From NCBI GenBank assembly GCA_028280575.1, contig JANQLN010000021.1, positions 35,164 through 99,163 on the forward strand: a stretch of DNA of 64,000 nt, given 5' to 3'. Below, one piece after another: positions 46,685 to 55,707 of this stretch. The stretch comes from Clostridia bacterium (lineage in GTDB: Bacteria > Bacillota > Clostridia > Acetivibrionales > STF1-152). Below the pieces are notes generated by a model, which saw only the letters and a list, made by a program, of their open reading frames with translations, was not told the DNA's origin and did no database searches. The translations under genes were made by a program, and so were the position numbers. Position 1 is the first letter of the stretch; every line of letters begins with the position of its first letter.

Positions 46685-47457
46685 TGTCATATATAATATC
46701 CACCCATAACCTTTGTAAGGAATATAAAAAAAACAGTGCTTTATGGAGAAGAAGCAAATCAAAAGCTGTGCTTACCAACATTAATCTTAATATAGCAAAT
46801 GGGGAGTCATTTGCACTTTTAGGTCCTAACGGTTCCGGTAAAACTACCTTGATTAAAATATTTTGCGGCCTTATACTCCCTACTTCCGGCTCAGTATTTA
46901 TTGACGGGCTGGACGCGGTGAAGCATACAAAAAGGGCTGTAATGTCCTCCGGTTTCTGCTTGGACAGCGAACGAAGCTTTTATTACAGGTTATCCGGCAG
47001 GAGGAATCTTTATTTTTTTGCATCCCTTAATAAACTCAAACCTCCGGCAGCCTATAAAAAAGTGGAAGAATTGATTGATGAGCTTGGAATATATGATTTC
47101 ATAGATAGACCTTTCATGCAATATTCTTCAGGGCAAAAACAAAAGCTCTCACTAGCAAGAGCACTGCTGGCAAATCCTAAAATAATTTTTCTGGACGAAC
47201 CTACAAAAAGCCTTGATGCCAGTGCTTTAAAAAGCTTCTGGCAGCTTATAGGAAAAATACAAAAGAGCAGAATGCTGACAGTTTTTGTGGCTACCCATAA
47301 CCTGAATGAAGTGGAGGACTTTTGCAGCAATACTGCATTTATCAGCAAGGGACAAATAATTGCCCGGGGCAGGCTGGAATCCCTGCTGTATGACTCCGGG
47401 TGCAACCGCTTGTCCGAGCTTTATAATACAATATTTGCGGAGGAAGACAATGAATAA
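46684..47457 (+). CDS. ABC transporter ATP-binding protein
   Basis: LLGPNGSGKTTLIKI, YSSGQKQKLSLARALLANPKIIFLDEPTKSLD. Confidence 0.95.
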   Translation: MSYIISTHNLCKEYKKNSALWRRSKSKAVLTNINLNIANGESFALLGPNGSGKTTLIKIFCGLILPTSGSVFIDGLDAVKHTKRAVMSSGFCLDSERSFYYRLSGRRNLYFFASLNKLKPPAAYKKVEELIDELGIYDFIDRPFMQYSSGQKQKLSLARALLANPKIIFLDEPTKSLDASALKSFWQLIGKIQKSRMLTVFVATHNLNEVEDFCSNTAFISKGQIIARGRLESLLYDSGCNRLSELYNTIFAEEDNE

Positions 47458-48259
47458 TATTTTATTCCAGGCAGCCGCCTTTATTAAAAGAGATTTTAGA
47501 ATAGACATCAGCTACAAGCTAAGCTTTTCACTGAGTATTCTAAGTATTGTATTCCGTATCCCCGTGTTTTTCTTTCTATCCGTTTTTATTGACAGGGCCA
47601 ACGTTTCACAGATGATATCATATGGATACTTCCCTTTCGTAATAATCGGTATTGCTGCTTCCGACTACTTTTCGGGCATTATGAATTCCTTTTCGGATGC
47701 TGTAAGACAAGCCCAACAGGAAGGAACACTGGAACCCCTTGCAGCGTCAAAAAGCAGTTTGCTGGTTATCATTCTTCTTTCAGGTTTGTATCCTGCTTTA
47801 TACAGCATCCTGCGCTCAATAATTTATTTTTCAGCAGCCATAATAATATCAGATATACCGTTTACGGATATTAATATCCTGTCAACGCTGGTTTCCTTGA
47901 CGGTGTCAACAATATCCTTTTATTCCTTGGCCCTGTTATCAAGCATATTTGTGCTTTTATTCAAGCGAGGAAATCCCATCAACTGGATAATAAAAAATGT
48001 CTCCTGGCTCCTGTCGGGTATACTGTATCCCATTGAAATACTTCCGCTATGGCTTAAAGAAATATCACAGCTTTTACCTCTTACCCATTATGCCAAAGCA
48101 ATAAGGCTTTCAATGCTGGAAGGGGCAAATCTGCAAACAATTGCTCCCAGTATTATAACCCTCGGTATATTCACCATTATCACTTTACCGCTTGCAATAG
48201 CATTATATGGGTCCGCAGTAAAGAAAATCAAAAAAAACAATGGATTTTCCCACTATTGA
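47450..48259 (+). CDS. ABC-2 type transporter permease
   Basis: MNNILFQAAAFIKRDFRIDISYKLSF..., 6 TM; start at ATG 47450 overlapping the ATPase stop. Confidence 0.88.
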   Translation: MNNILFQAAAFIKRDFRIDISYKLSFSLSILSIVFRIPVFFFLSVFIDRANVSQMISYGYFPFVIIGIAASDYFSGIMNSFSDAVRQAQQEGTLEPLAASKSSLLVIILLSGLYPALYSILRSIIYFSAAIIISDIPFTDINILSTLVSLTVSTISFYSLALLSSIFVLLFKRGNPINWIIKNVSWLLSGILYPIEILPLWLKEISQLLPLTHYAKAIRLSMLEGANLQTIAPSIITLGIFTIITLPLAIALYGSAVKKIKKNNGFSHY

Positions 48260-48269
48260 TGAAAATCAG

Positions 48270-48413
48270 CTAATCGTCATCATCTTCATCTTCATCCCCG
48301 CGGCATGTGCTGCACCCTCCCCTGCTTCTGCTGGACATTGTTACCTCTTTAAGGGTTTCATGCTTGACAAGCTCAGGCTTTTCATAAGCTCCAATTAGAT
48401 TTCTCTTTTCCAT
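48270..48413 (-). CDS. Candidate RiPP precursor peptide (47 aa), lasso-like leader
   Basis: MEKRNLIGAYEKPELVKHETLKEVTMSSRSRGGCSTCRGDEDEDDDD; YxxPxL leader motif and penultimate-Thr-like VTM before core; GGGGAG RBS 11 nt upstream; TATAAT further upstream; adjacent to PqqD/B2/radical SAM genes. Confidence 0.75.
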   Translation of the reverse strand: MEKRNLIGAYEKPELVKHETLKEVTMSSRSRGGCSTCRGDEDEDDDD

Positions 48414-48515
48414 TATACCATTATCTCCCCATTAAAAATTATTATAGTAAAATCTACTGCAAGTTTTTTCTGATTATATATCTATATTACATTTTTTCTG
48501 TTAAAGTGTCAATTG

Positions 48516-49796
48516 CTAACAAAAGTTCCTGATCAAATCTTCAAAAGTGTCTCTTCTCCTTATAAGCCTTACTGCGCCTCCTTCTTCAATCAAAACCTCT
48601 GCAGGCCTGAACCTGTTGTTATAGTTTGAAGCCATTGAATAACAATAGGCACCCGCATCCATAACCCCCAACAAGTCCCCCTCTTCTATTACGGGAAGAA
48701 ACCGGTTTTTTGCCACTATATCTCCACTTTCGCATATGTTGCCCACAACAGTTACCGTTTCCCCCTGGTCCGATTTAACCATATGTCCCTTTCTATATAT
48801 CTCAATATCATGGTGGGACTCGTACATAACAGGCCTTTTAATAACATTAAAGCCTATATCAGTACCTATAAACTTTATTCCATAATTATTCTTGATTGCA
48901 TTAACCGTCCCAATCAATATGCCGGCTTCAGCAGCAACGTATCTTCCCGGCTCTATCCTGAACATAATTTGCTTCCCATACTGGTCAACCCATCTTGTCA
49001 AAATATCATTGAACTTAAATCCGAATTCCTCCAGTTCCATAGGCGCTTGCCCTTCCTGCTTCTTATAAGGGACACCGAATCCGCCTCCGAAATCCACAAA
49101 ATCAAGGTTTTCAAACTGCCGGGCAGAATCAAGCACCGATTGAACTCCTGTCAAATATGCGTCCCCTTTCATAAAAAGGGAGCCTATATGCTGGTTTATT
49201 CCAACAATCTCTAAATTATATTTTTTTGCAATTTTCTTTATTTCATCAATTTTGTCCAAATTTATTCCAAATTTGCTTTTCTTGCCTCCTGTTACCACTT
49301 TTTCATGATGACCGGCACCTATTCCCGGATTCAAACGTACTGCAACCTTCCCCCCCGGGTTAATCTGTCCATACATCCCAAGCTGTGAAAGCGAATCAAC
49401 ACTTGTCATAATTCCTCTTTCCACCGCATAGCTCATTTCCTTCCTTGACACATTATTGCTTATGTAAAAAATTTCATTTGCTTCAAAGCCCGCCTTTGTT
49501 AAAACAAATATCTCTCCGGGAGACATTGCGTCTGCGTGCATACCTTCTTTCCTTGCAATTTTAAGCAATTCAAGATTAGAATTTGCCTTAATTGAATAAG
49601 TCACCTTAAAATTGGGATATTCTATGAGACTTGTCATTTCCCTGCATTTTTTTCTAAATACCCTTTGGTTATAGACATATATTGGGCTTCCGTATTCCTC
49701 TATGAGCCGCATTGGGTTCGTGTTTTGAAAAAAATTAGTCTTCTCCGAATAGTAGTTATCCATATAGTATTTAACCTCCGCTTTTTCTTTGTACAT
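48516..49796 (-). CDS. lysA: Diaminopimelate decarboxylase
   Basis: YGSPIYVYNQRVFR, VTYSIKANSN, GQHIGSLF-like NQHIGSLFMKGDAY, ICESGDIVAKNR. Confidence 0.95.
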   Translation of the reverse strand: MYKEKAEVKYYMDNYYSEKTNFFQNTNPMRLIEEYGSPIYVYNQRVFRKKCREMTSLIEYPNFKVTYSIKANSNLELLKIARKEGMHADAMSPGEIFVLTKAGFEANEIFYISNNVSRKEMSYAVERGIMTSVDSLSQLGMYGQINPGGKVAVRLNPGIGAGHHEKVVTGGKKSKFGINLDKIDEIKKIAKKYNLEIVGINQHIGSLFMKGDAYLTGVQSVLDSARQFENLDFVDFGGGFGVPYKKQEGQAPMELEEFGFKFNDILTRWVDQYGKQIMFRIEPGRYVAAEAGILIGTVNAIKNNYGIKFIGTDIGFNVIKRPVMYESHHDIEIYRKGHMVKSDQGETVTVVGNICESGDIVAKNRFLPVIEEGDLLGVMDAGAYCYSMASNYNNRFRPAEVLIEEGGAVRLIRRRDTFEDLIRNFC

Positions 49797-49870
49797 AAAA
49801 ACAATCTCTCATTTGTATTTACAAATATTTTAATTACTTTATATTGATTAGTCAACTTTCTATGTAATTT

Positions 49871-50218
49871 TTATTGTTTTTTTCTTAAGATTTCATTTAT
49901 ACCTACCACAAGTAAAAATACTCCAAACATTTTCTTTAAAATGCCTGCATTAATTGAAACCGCTGCCAAAGCACCGGCAACTGCTCCTAAAATACCTGAA
50001 AAAACTATGGGTATGCCTGCTTTGAATTCCACCTGCTTCTCTTTAATATGCACTGTTAAAGCCACAACTGCCGTTGGTATGAAATAAACAAGATTTGCTC
50101 CCTGGACCGACTGCTGCTGCAAGCCTGTAAAAAATACAAGAGCCGGAATAAGGATTGCCCCTCCGCCTATGCCCATGCCACTTATTATTCCTGCAATAAA
50201 ACCTAATATATATAGAAT
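49871..50218 (-). CDS. TauE/SafE family half-size membrane protein; start codon uncertain (no in-frame ATG/GTG/TTG at the expected place)
   Basis: NILYILGFIAGIISGMGIGGGAILIPALVFF; SD-like AGGTGG upstream of NILYIL; the supplied ORF starts at an internal Met (50176). Confidence 0.75.
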   Translation of the reverse strand: MLYILGFIAGIISGMGIGGGAILIPALVFFTGLQQQSVQGANLVYFIPTAVVALTVHIKEKQVEFKAGIPIVFSGILGAVAGALAAVSINAGILKKMFGVFLLVVGINEILRKKQ

Positions 50219-50252
50219 ATTCCCACCTCTTATATGCTGCCAGCCGGCGTCT

Positions 50253-50606
50253 TTAAACCAGCATTTTTATTGCCGCTGCAATTATAAACACTCCAAAAAC
50301 CTTTCTCAAAACCTTTTCCGGACATATGGACAATAGCCTTGCCCCCGCATATCCACCGGCTATTCCTCCAACTGCCACCTTCCAGGTGACATTCCAGTCA
50401 ATATGATTTCCTTTGACATAAATGAAAGTACTTGCCAGGGTTAACGGAAGTATGATAAAAATAGCCGTAGCATGTGACTTGCGCTCATTCATTCCAAGCA
50501 ATATTGTCATTGCGGGAACGGCAATCATACCTCCTCCGGATCCGAAAAGCCCGTTTGAAAGACCTGTACATATACCTATGATTAAATATTTATAATACTT
50601 TTTCAT
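50253..50606 (-). CDS. TauE/SafE family half-size membrane protein
   Basis: GLSNGLFGSGGGMIAVPAMTILLGMNERKSHATAIFIILPLTLAS. Confidence 0.9.
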   Translation of the reverse strand: MKKYYKYLIIGICTGLSNGLFGSGGGMIAVPAMTILLGMNERKSHATAIFIILPLTLASTFIYVKGNHIDWNVTWKVAVGGIAGGYAGARLLSICPEKVLRKVFGVFIIAAAIKMLV

Positions 50607-50662
50607 ACTTTTATTTTTGTATTCAATATTGATAGTTATACGCTTATAAAAAAATATATGTT

Positions 50663-51946
50663 TTATTTGTTATCTGAGCTTTTGCCAAACCCTCTGAACC
50701 GGTTTACAAGGTTTTTAATCAGAATAAGGTTTTCAAATGTGTCAATATTATAAGTAACCTCATGTTCCCTGGGAACTGTTATAATACCTAATTTATCAAT
50801 ACCCTGGGGGAAAAAGCTTCCGCTTAATACCTCCGACCTGCCATCCGGTTTTTTAATATCAATCCACACATACCTGGGAAAGTCTGTCAGGGCTTGAGTA
50901 AGTCCTTCAACTGTCTGCACGTCCCTGTTATTAACCCTTAGTACAATGTCCCCTCTCTCAAGGCCAAGCTTGCAGCCGCTTCCGCCTGGAAATACATCAA
51001 GAATCCTTATTCCCCTGCCAACCGGTTTATAGATAGGTTCCTTGTTTTGCTGCCGCTTTTTGTGTATATATAACATCAATTCCCTTCCCGCAGGGCAAAG
51101 AACTGCGCCAATTATGCCAAATATGGAAAAATATCTTGATATAACGGCAAAAACTCCTATAAACATGGAATATATTATAAAGCTTCCGGAAATTTTAATG
51201 CTTCGCCTTTTTGGACTTTCAGATACGGCAACATCCATATATCCTCCCACACCAATCAAAGAATCCAGGGCAAAGAAAGCCGCCAGTGGAAAAATGATTT
51301 CGGGTTTCATCACCTTCCACCATTGTGCATTAACAGGATTAAGCATAAATCCTGCATTATCAGATGCAAATGTAAAAAACGCAATAGGTAAGGGCCAGTA
51401 TTTATGTATTACGAATGCCCCTGTTATCCCTCCGTTATCTTTTATATAAACCGGTATACTCTCCCTGCCCTTGTGTATATATACAAGTATACCTTCAATA
51501 AGCTGGACAAAAGCCATCAGAATGAGAACAGATGTACTGTCCACCGTAGGTCCCCCCGGAATTAAACCGGCAAGTATTAGAATTCCCCCGGAATACACAA
51601 AGCTTATATACCTTATATTGATGACCGTAAGGGCCAATGCTATAAAAAGATAGTATATGAAAGCTTCCTGGCTGATTGTTATACCCAAAGTCAAAGAAAC
51701 AGCACTTAGTATGAACCCGCATACAAGATAAGTCAGAACAATTTCCTCAATTATTTTTCTTTTTCTCCCCAATCTATAATGTCCTATATTGTCCCCAAGC
51801 TCAAGATAATGTTTGTAGACGGTTTTAAAAAAATAAAATACCAGTAAAAAAAATATAATATTCTTAAGATCAAATATCGCACCGGCCAATTGTGAGGCAA
51901 CAGCAGACATCAAATCCATTATATACAATACATCACGTCCATTCAA
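50663..51946 (-). CDS. Polytopic membrane protein with C-terminal PDZ domain
   Basis: ~9 TM; IRILDVFPGGSGCKLGLERGDIVLRVNNRDVQTVEGLTQAL. Confidence 0.85.
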   Translation of the reverse strand: MNGRDVLYIMDLMSAVASQLAGAIFDLKNIIFFLLVFYFFKTVYKHYLELGDNIGHYRLGRKRKIIEEIVLTYLVCGFILSAVSLTLGITISQEAFIYYLFIALALTVINIRYISFVYSGGILILAGLIPGGPTVDSTSVLILMAFVQLIEGILVYIHKGRESIPVYIKDNGGITGAFVIHKYWPLPIAFFTFASDNAGFMLNPVNAQWWKVMKPEIIFPLAAFFALDSLIGVGGYMDVAVSESPKRRSIKISGSFIIYSMFIGVFAVISRYFSIFGIIGAVLCPAGRELMLYIHKKRQQNKEPIYKPVGRGIRILDVFPGGSGCKLGLERGDIVLRVNNRDVQTVEGLTQALTDFPRYVWIDIKKPDGRSEVLSGSFFPQGIDKLGIITVPREHEVTYNIDTFENLILIKNLVNRFRGFGKSSDNK

Positions 51947-52338
51947 TCAATGGGAGCCCTGCCCGGAACTCCCGCATACATATTTTTGATTCATTTTTTA
52001 TCCAATTTCAAAAAAACGGCGTCCGGCATTTACTTTTTAAAAAATTTTCTCTTATATTTATTTTGTATATTGCTTTATACCTTAATTTTCTTATGCAAAT
52101 ACAACTAAGCGCCGGATAACTCTTTTTTTGGATATTTAGTTGAAACAATGGACAAAAGGATATTTCACAGGGTTTTGCCCATGGCTCCTATTGGTGCTAT
52201 TATAACACATTGCGGACAATGCTTCAATCAAAGCCGATCCTTAAGTAAAATTACATTGTATAATTTTCAAGTGAGGAGTATACTAAATGCAGAGAATAAT
52301 TCTATACAATATGACAATATAATAAAAGGGGTATTTCA

Positions 52339-53196
52339 TTGGATAGGTACGGTTTAACACAAAGAATTTCACTTTTAGGAATAGCAGCAAATATTTTATT
52401 GCTTGTTTCAAAGCTTATTATAGGGTTTGTATCAAGAAGCCAGGCAATGATTGCCGATGGTTTTAACAGTGCCGGCGATGTTTTTGCGTCGGTTATGACT
52501 TATGCGGGAAACAAAATCGCGAGCAAACCTGTTGATGAAAACCATCCATATGGACATGGCAAAGCAGAATACATATTTTCAATGATAATAAGCTTTTCCC
52601 TGGTCCTGGTTGGGCTATCCATTTTAAGAAACTCCATTTTGTCCATAATAAAAAAGCAGGAATTTTTATTTTCCTGGTGGCTGGTAGGCATAGCTATAGG
52701 AACCATTATAATAAAATTGACTCTCTTTCTTTATACCAATTCGGCAGGCAAAGAAGAAGATAATCTTCTTATTCTAGCCAATAGCGAGGATCACAGGAAT
52801 GATGTATTCGTTACTGCTTCTACCCTGCTGGGAATAGTATTGGGCACATTTGGCATCTATTGGGTGGACGGGGTGGTAGGTATAGGTATTGCCATCTGGA
52901 TAGCTTTTACAGGTTACAGGATTTTTAGAAGCTCTTTCAGGGTCTTAATGGATACAAACATGGATACGGCTTTTGAGAAGGATGTAAAGACAGCCATACA
53001 TTCTATAAACGGTATTGACCACGTCGACAGTGTTATTGCAAAGCCTGTGGGCGTGAGATATATACTTATCGTAAAGGTATCGGTAAGTGGCAATATGACT
53101 GTAAATGAAAGCCATAGTATTGCTGGACAAATACGTGAAAAGCTCAAGGATTTCAAGAAGGTGGAGGATGTGGTTGTCCACATCAATCCTGCATGA
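52339..53196 (+). CDS. Cation diffusion facilitator family transporter
   Basis: MIADGFNSAGDVFAS, HPYGHGKAEYI, HRNDVFVT; TTG start with GGGG upstream. Confidence 0.95.
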   Translation: MDRYGLTQRISLLGIAANILLLVSKLIIGFVSRSQAMIADGFNSAGDVFASVMTYAGNKIASKPVDENHPYGHGKAEYIFSMIISFSLVLVGLSILRNSILSIIKKQEFLFSWWLVGIAIGTIIIKLTLFLYTNSAGKEEDNLLILANSEDHRNDVFVTASTLLGIVLGTFGIYWVDGVVGIGIAIWIAFTGYRIFRSSFRVLMDTNMDTAFEKDVKTAIHSINGIDHVDSVIAKPVGVRYILIVKVSVSGNMTVNESHSIAGQIREKLKDFKKVEDVVVHINPA

Positions 53197-53203
53197 AAAA
53201 CAC

Positions 53204-54466
53204 TCATCCTTTTCTTTTCATCTGTTTTGCAAGGCTTAAAAGTTTTTCCTTTTCATTCAGCTCAGGGTTTTTGACAACTGCTTCAAATAAATGATTTAAA
53301 ATACTGCCTATTTCCCTGCCTTCTTTGATTCCATCCTTTATCAAATCACTACCGCTTATTTCAAGATCGTTTATGCTCTTTGGAAAATATCCGTTTTCAG
53401 CCTGCAAAAGAATACTACAGGCAAAATCCAGGAATGCTTTTTCATCATCCTTAACTACAGGCAAACCAGATTTTAAAAAAGCATACCTTATCTCCAAAAT
53501 ACACTTAAATACGTTTAAACCAATTGTACATACAAGTTTTCTTATTCTATATGGATCATATTTAATTTCAACGAAAACAGACTTTAATACGTCCATAATA
53601 AACCTGAAAGTTATTCCCGGAAGCTTTAACCGGCTGAGGCATTTTTGAAATGTATCAAGCCCCATACTCCTGTTAAAGCACAGCAAAACAGCAAAAAAGG
53701 ATGCCCACCTGAACTGCGCCTTCTCATTAAAATATTTAAGCTGTTTAAAAATATCCCTAATACTCTCTATGGATATATCATTCATATCGGGAAAAATATA
53801 TATAAAAAGTCCTAAATCAAACAAATCCAATATTTTGCCGGGGTTTTTTGAAACAAGTATTTTTGAAAGTTCGGCTTGTATTCTCTCTTTACTTATATTG
53901 ATAATTAGTACACCATTTTTTTTTATGGCTTCTTTTGTATATTTTTCAATTTCAAAGTCCAGTTGAGCCGAAAACCTTATAGCTCTTAAAATACGCAGTG
54001 CATCCTCCGAAAATCGCTCATCAGGGCATCCCACTGCCATTATGGTTTTTTTTTGAATATCACCGGCTCCGTTAAACGGGTCGATAATTCCCCTTCGCCG
54101 GTTATAAGCTATTGCATTGACGGTAAAATCCCTTCTTTTAAGGTCATATCTGATAGAGCTTGTAAAATCAACTCTTCCGGGAAAACGATGGTTTATATAA
54201 TCATCTTCCACCCTGTATGTCGTAGCTTCATAATATTTGCCTTTATATTTTACCGTAACGGTACCATACTTAGAACCTGTATCCAAGGTACATTCAAATA
54301 TTTCCTTTATTTTATCCGGTGTTGCATTTGTAGTAATATCCCAGTCCTCCGGAGTTTTACCCATAATAATATCGCGTACGCATCCCCCCACAACAAAAGC
54401 TTCAAATCCGCTTTGCTCAAATTTTTTTATAATAGAATCTACCTCATCAGGTATTTTCAAGCTCAT
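53204..54466 (-). CDS. CCA tRNA nucleotidyltransferase / poly(A) polymerase family
   Basis: FVVGGCVRDIIMGKTPEDWDITTNATPD, RRDFTVNAIAYN, DALRILRAIRFSAQL. Confidence 0.95.
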   Translation of the reverse strand: MSLKIPDEVDSIIKKFEQSGFEAFVVGGCVRDIIMGKTPEDWDITTNATPDKIKEIFECTLDTGSKYGTVTVKYKGKYYEATTYRVEDDYINHRFPGRVDFTSSIRYDLKRRDFTVNAIAYNRRRGIIDPFNGAGDIQKKTIMAVGCPDERFSEDALRILRAIRFSAQLDFEIEKYTKEAIKKNGVLIINISKERIQAELSKILVSKNPGKILDLFDLGLFIYIFPDMNDISIESIRDIFKQLKYFNEKAQFRWASFFAVLLCFNRSMGLDTFQKCLSRLKLPGITFRFIMDVLKSVFVEIKYDPYRIRKLVCTIGLNVFKCILEIRYAFLKSGLPVVKDDEKAFLDFACSILLQAENGYFPKSINDLEISGSDLIKDGIKEGREIGSILNHLFEAVVKNPELNEKEKLLSLAKQMKRKG

Positions 54467-54544
54467 AGGTAATCTCCTGTTTTTATATAGTATAACAATA
54501 CTATTATAGTTAAAAAATAGCCTAAATAAAAGAAAAACAGGTAT

Positions 54545-55618
54545 TTATTTTTGTATTTTTTTGCGCAATAGTCTGGCTATTCCGGCTCCTGCCTTTTCTA
54601 CATTGAAGTTGCTGTCATATAACAGCTGCTTTATCCCCGGCACTCCGATAAATGCCAGTATTTTATCATAATCCTTCTGGCTTAATACGTTAAAGGTCTT
54701 CCTGAACTGCCTCATATAAAGATTTCTCTTAATAATATCCTTTATCTGTGCTTCATAGTCGACGCCTTTTGCAATTGTTCTGGCCGCACTTATACCCGTT
54801 ACCACAGAATTAAATAAACCAAACCCAAGATAAGGGTCTATTCCGCCTGCGGAATTTCCAACAAATATCTTATTTGTAACCTGCAGGGGATACACATAGC
54901 CTGCCTGGTGGTTGAGCTTAAATTCTTCAAGAATATTATAGTTATTGTCGGCATATGGGTAAAAAATATCCCAATAGCTGTCAACCTCGGATTCATTTAC
55001 ATCTGACACAATATTGATAATTGATGCTCTGTATTCGTCAAATGGAGTCATATAGGCATACCCGTGTTTACTAAAATCCTGGTTTATCCACATATACATT
55101 TTATGAGGCTTGAAGCTTCCTTCAATATATGCTCCCTTTACATAGCTGTTTGTCCACAACTGCCAGCATCCCAGCTCTTTTGCTATCTTATAATCTCCGG
55201 TAGCAATAACAACATAGTCATAAGCTTTTTCAAGCTCTTTGTAATCTGCCGTTACATTAAATATCACATTGGAGGCTTTCAGTTTATTATAAAGCTGCAT
55301 TTTTATTGTTTTTTCGCCCCTGTAATTATCCACAAGATAACCAAAATTACCTTTAAGTGTCCTGACGTTATGGGGAGATGTATGCACTATTTCATTCAAC
55401 GTTTTCAACGGCTCCAGCTCAAGCTTATATTTGTCCGCAAAAAAGCAAAATGCATCTTTTACAGTCCTGTGAGTTATATTTAATACAGCGGTTACATGGG
55501 GATAAGTTTCATCTACACTTGGATCCCTTTCAAAAACATCCGGTGTTATTCCATATTTTTCTAATTCCCAGGCACATGACAGTCCTGAATATCCTCCTCC
55601 TATTATTGCAACTTTCAT
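54545..55618 (-). CDS. NAD(P)/FAD-dependent oxidoreductase (geranylgeranyl-reductase-like)
   Basis: VAIIGGGYSGLSCAWELEKYGITPDVFER; IFVGNSAGGIDPYLGFGLFNSVVTG. Confidence 0.85.
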   Translation of the reverse strand: MKVAIIGGGYSGLSCAWELEKYGITPDVFERDPSVDETYPHVTAVLNITHRTVKDAFCFFADKYKLELEPLKTLNEIVHTSPHNVRTLKGNFGYLVDNYRGEKTIKMQLYNKLKASNVIFNVTADYKELEKAYDYVVIATGDYKIAKELGCWQLWTNSYVKGAYIEGSFKPHKMYMWINQDFSKHGYAYMTPFDEYRASIINIVSDVNESEVDSYWDIFYPYADNNYNILEEFKLNHQAGYVYPLQVTNKIFVGNSAGGIDPYLGFGLFNSVVTGISAARTIAKGVDYEAQIKDIIKRNLYMRQFRKTFNVLSQKDYDKILAFIGVPGIKQLLYDSNFNVEKAGAGIARLLRKKIQK

Positions 55619-55707
55619 TTGCGGGCCTCACTGCCGAAATACCTGAAAAACACGTATAAAATAATACCTATTATAACTGTAAAAATTGCATAAAGCAGTA
55701 TACTCAT
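55615..55707 (-). CDS. 30-aa single-TM microprotein
   Basis: MSILLYAIFTVIIGIILYVFFRYFGSEARK; stop overlaps the ATG of the downstream oxidoreductase (ATGA). Confidence 0.5.
   Translation of the reverse strand: MSILLYAIFTVIIGIILYVFFRYFGSEARK

Noticed and set aside
48270-48413. Standard lasso peptide with 9-residue ring GGCSTCRGD
   Set aside because: An internal GGCSTCRGD could form a Gly1-Asp9 ring, but it is five residues past the leader-Thr-defined cleavage point and no lasso cyclase is present, so this reading is kept only as an alternative.
52148-52357. 69-aa + strand ORF upstream of the CDF transporter
   Set aside because: No recognisable family or good RBS; overlaps the start of the CDF gene in another frame.
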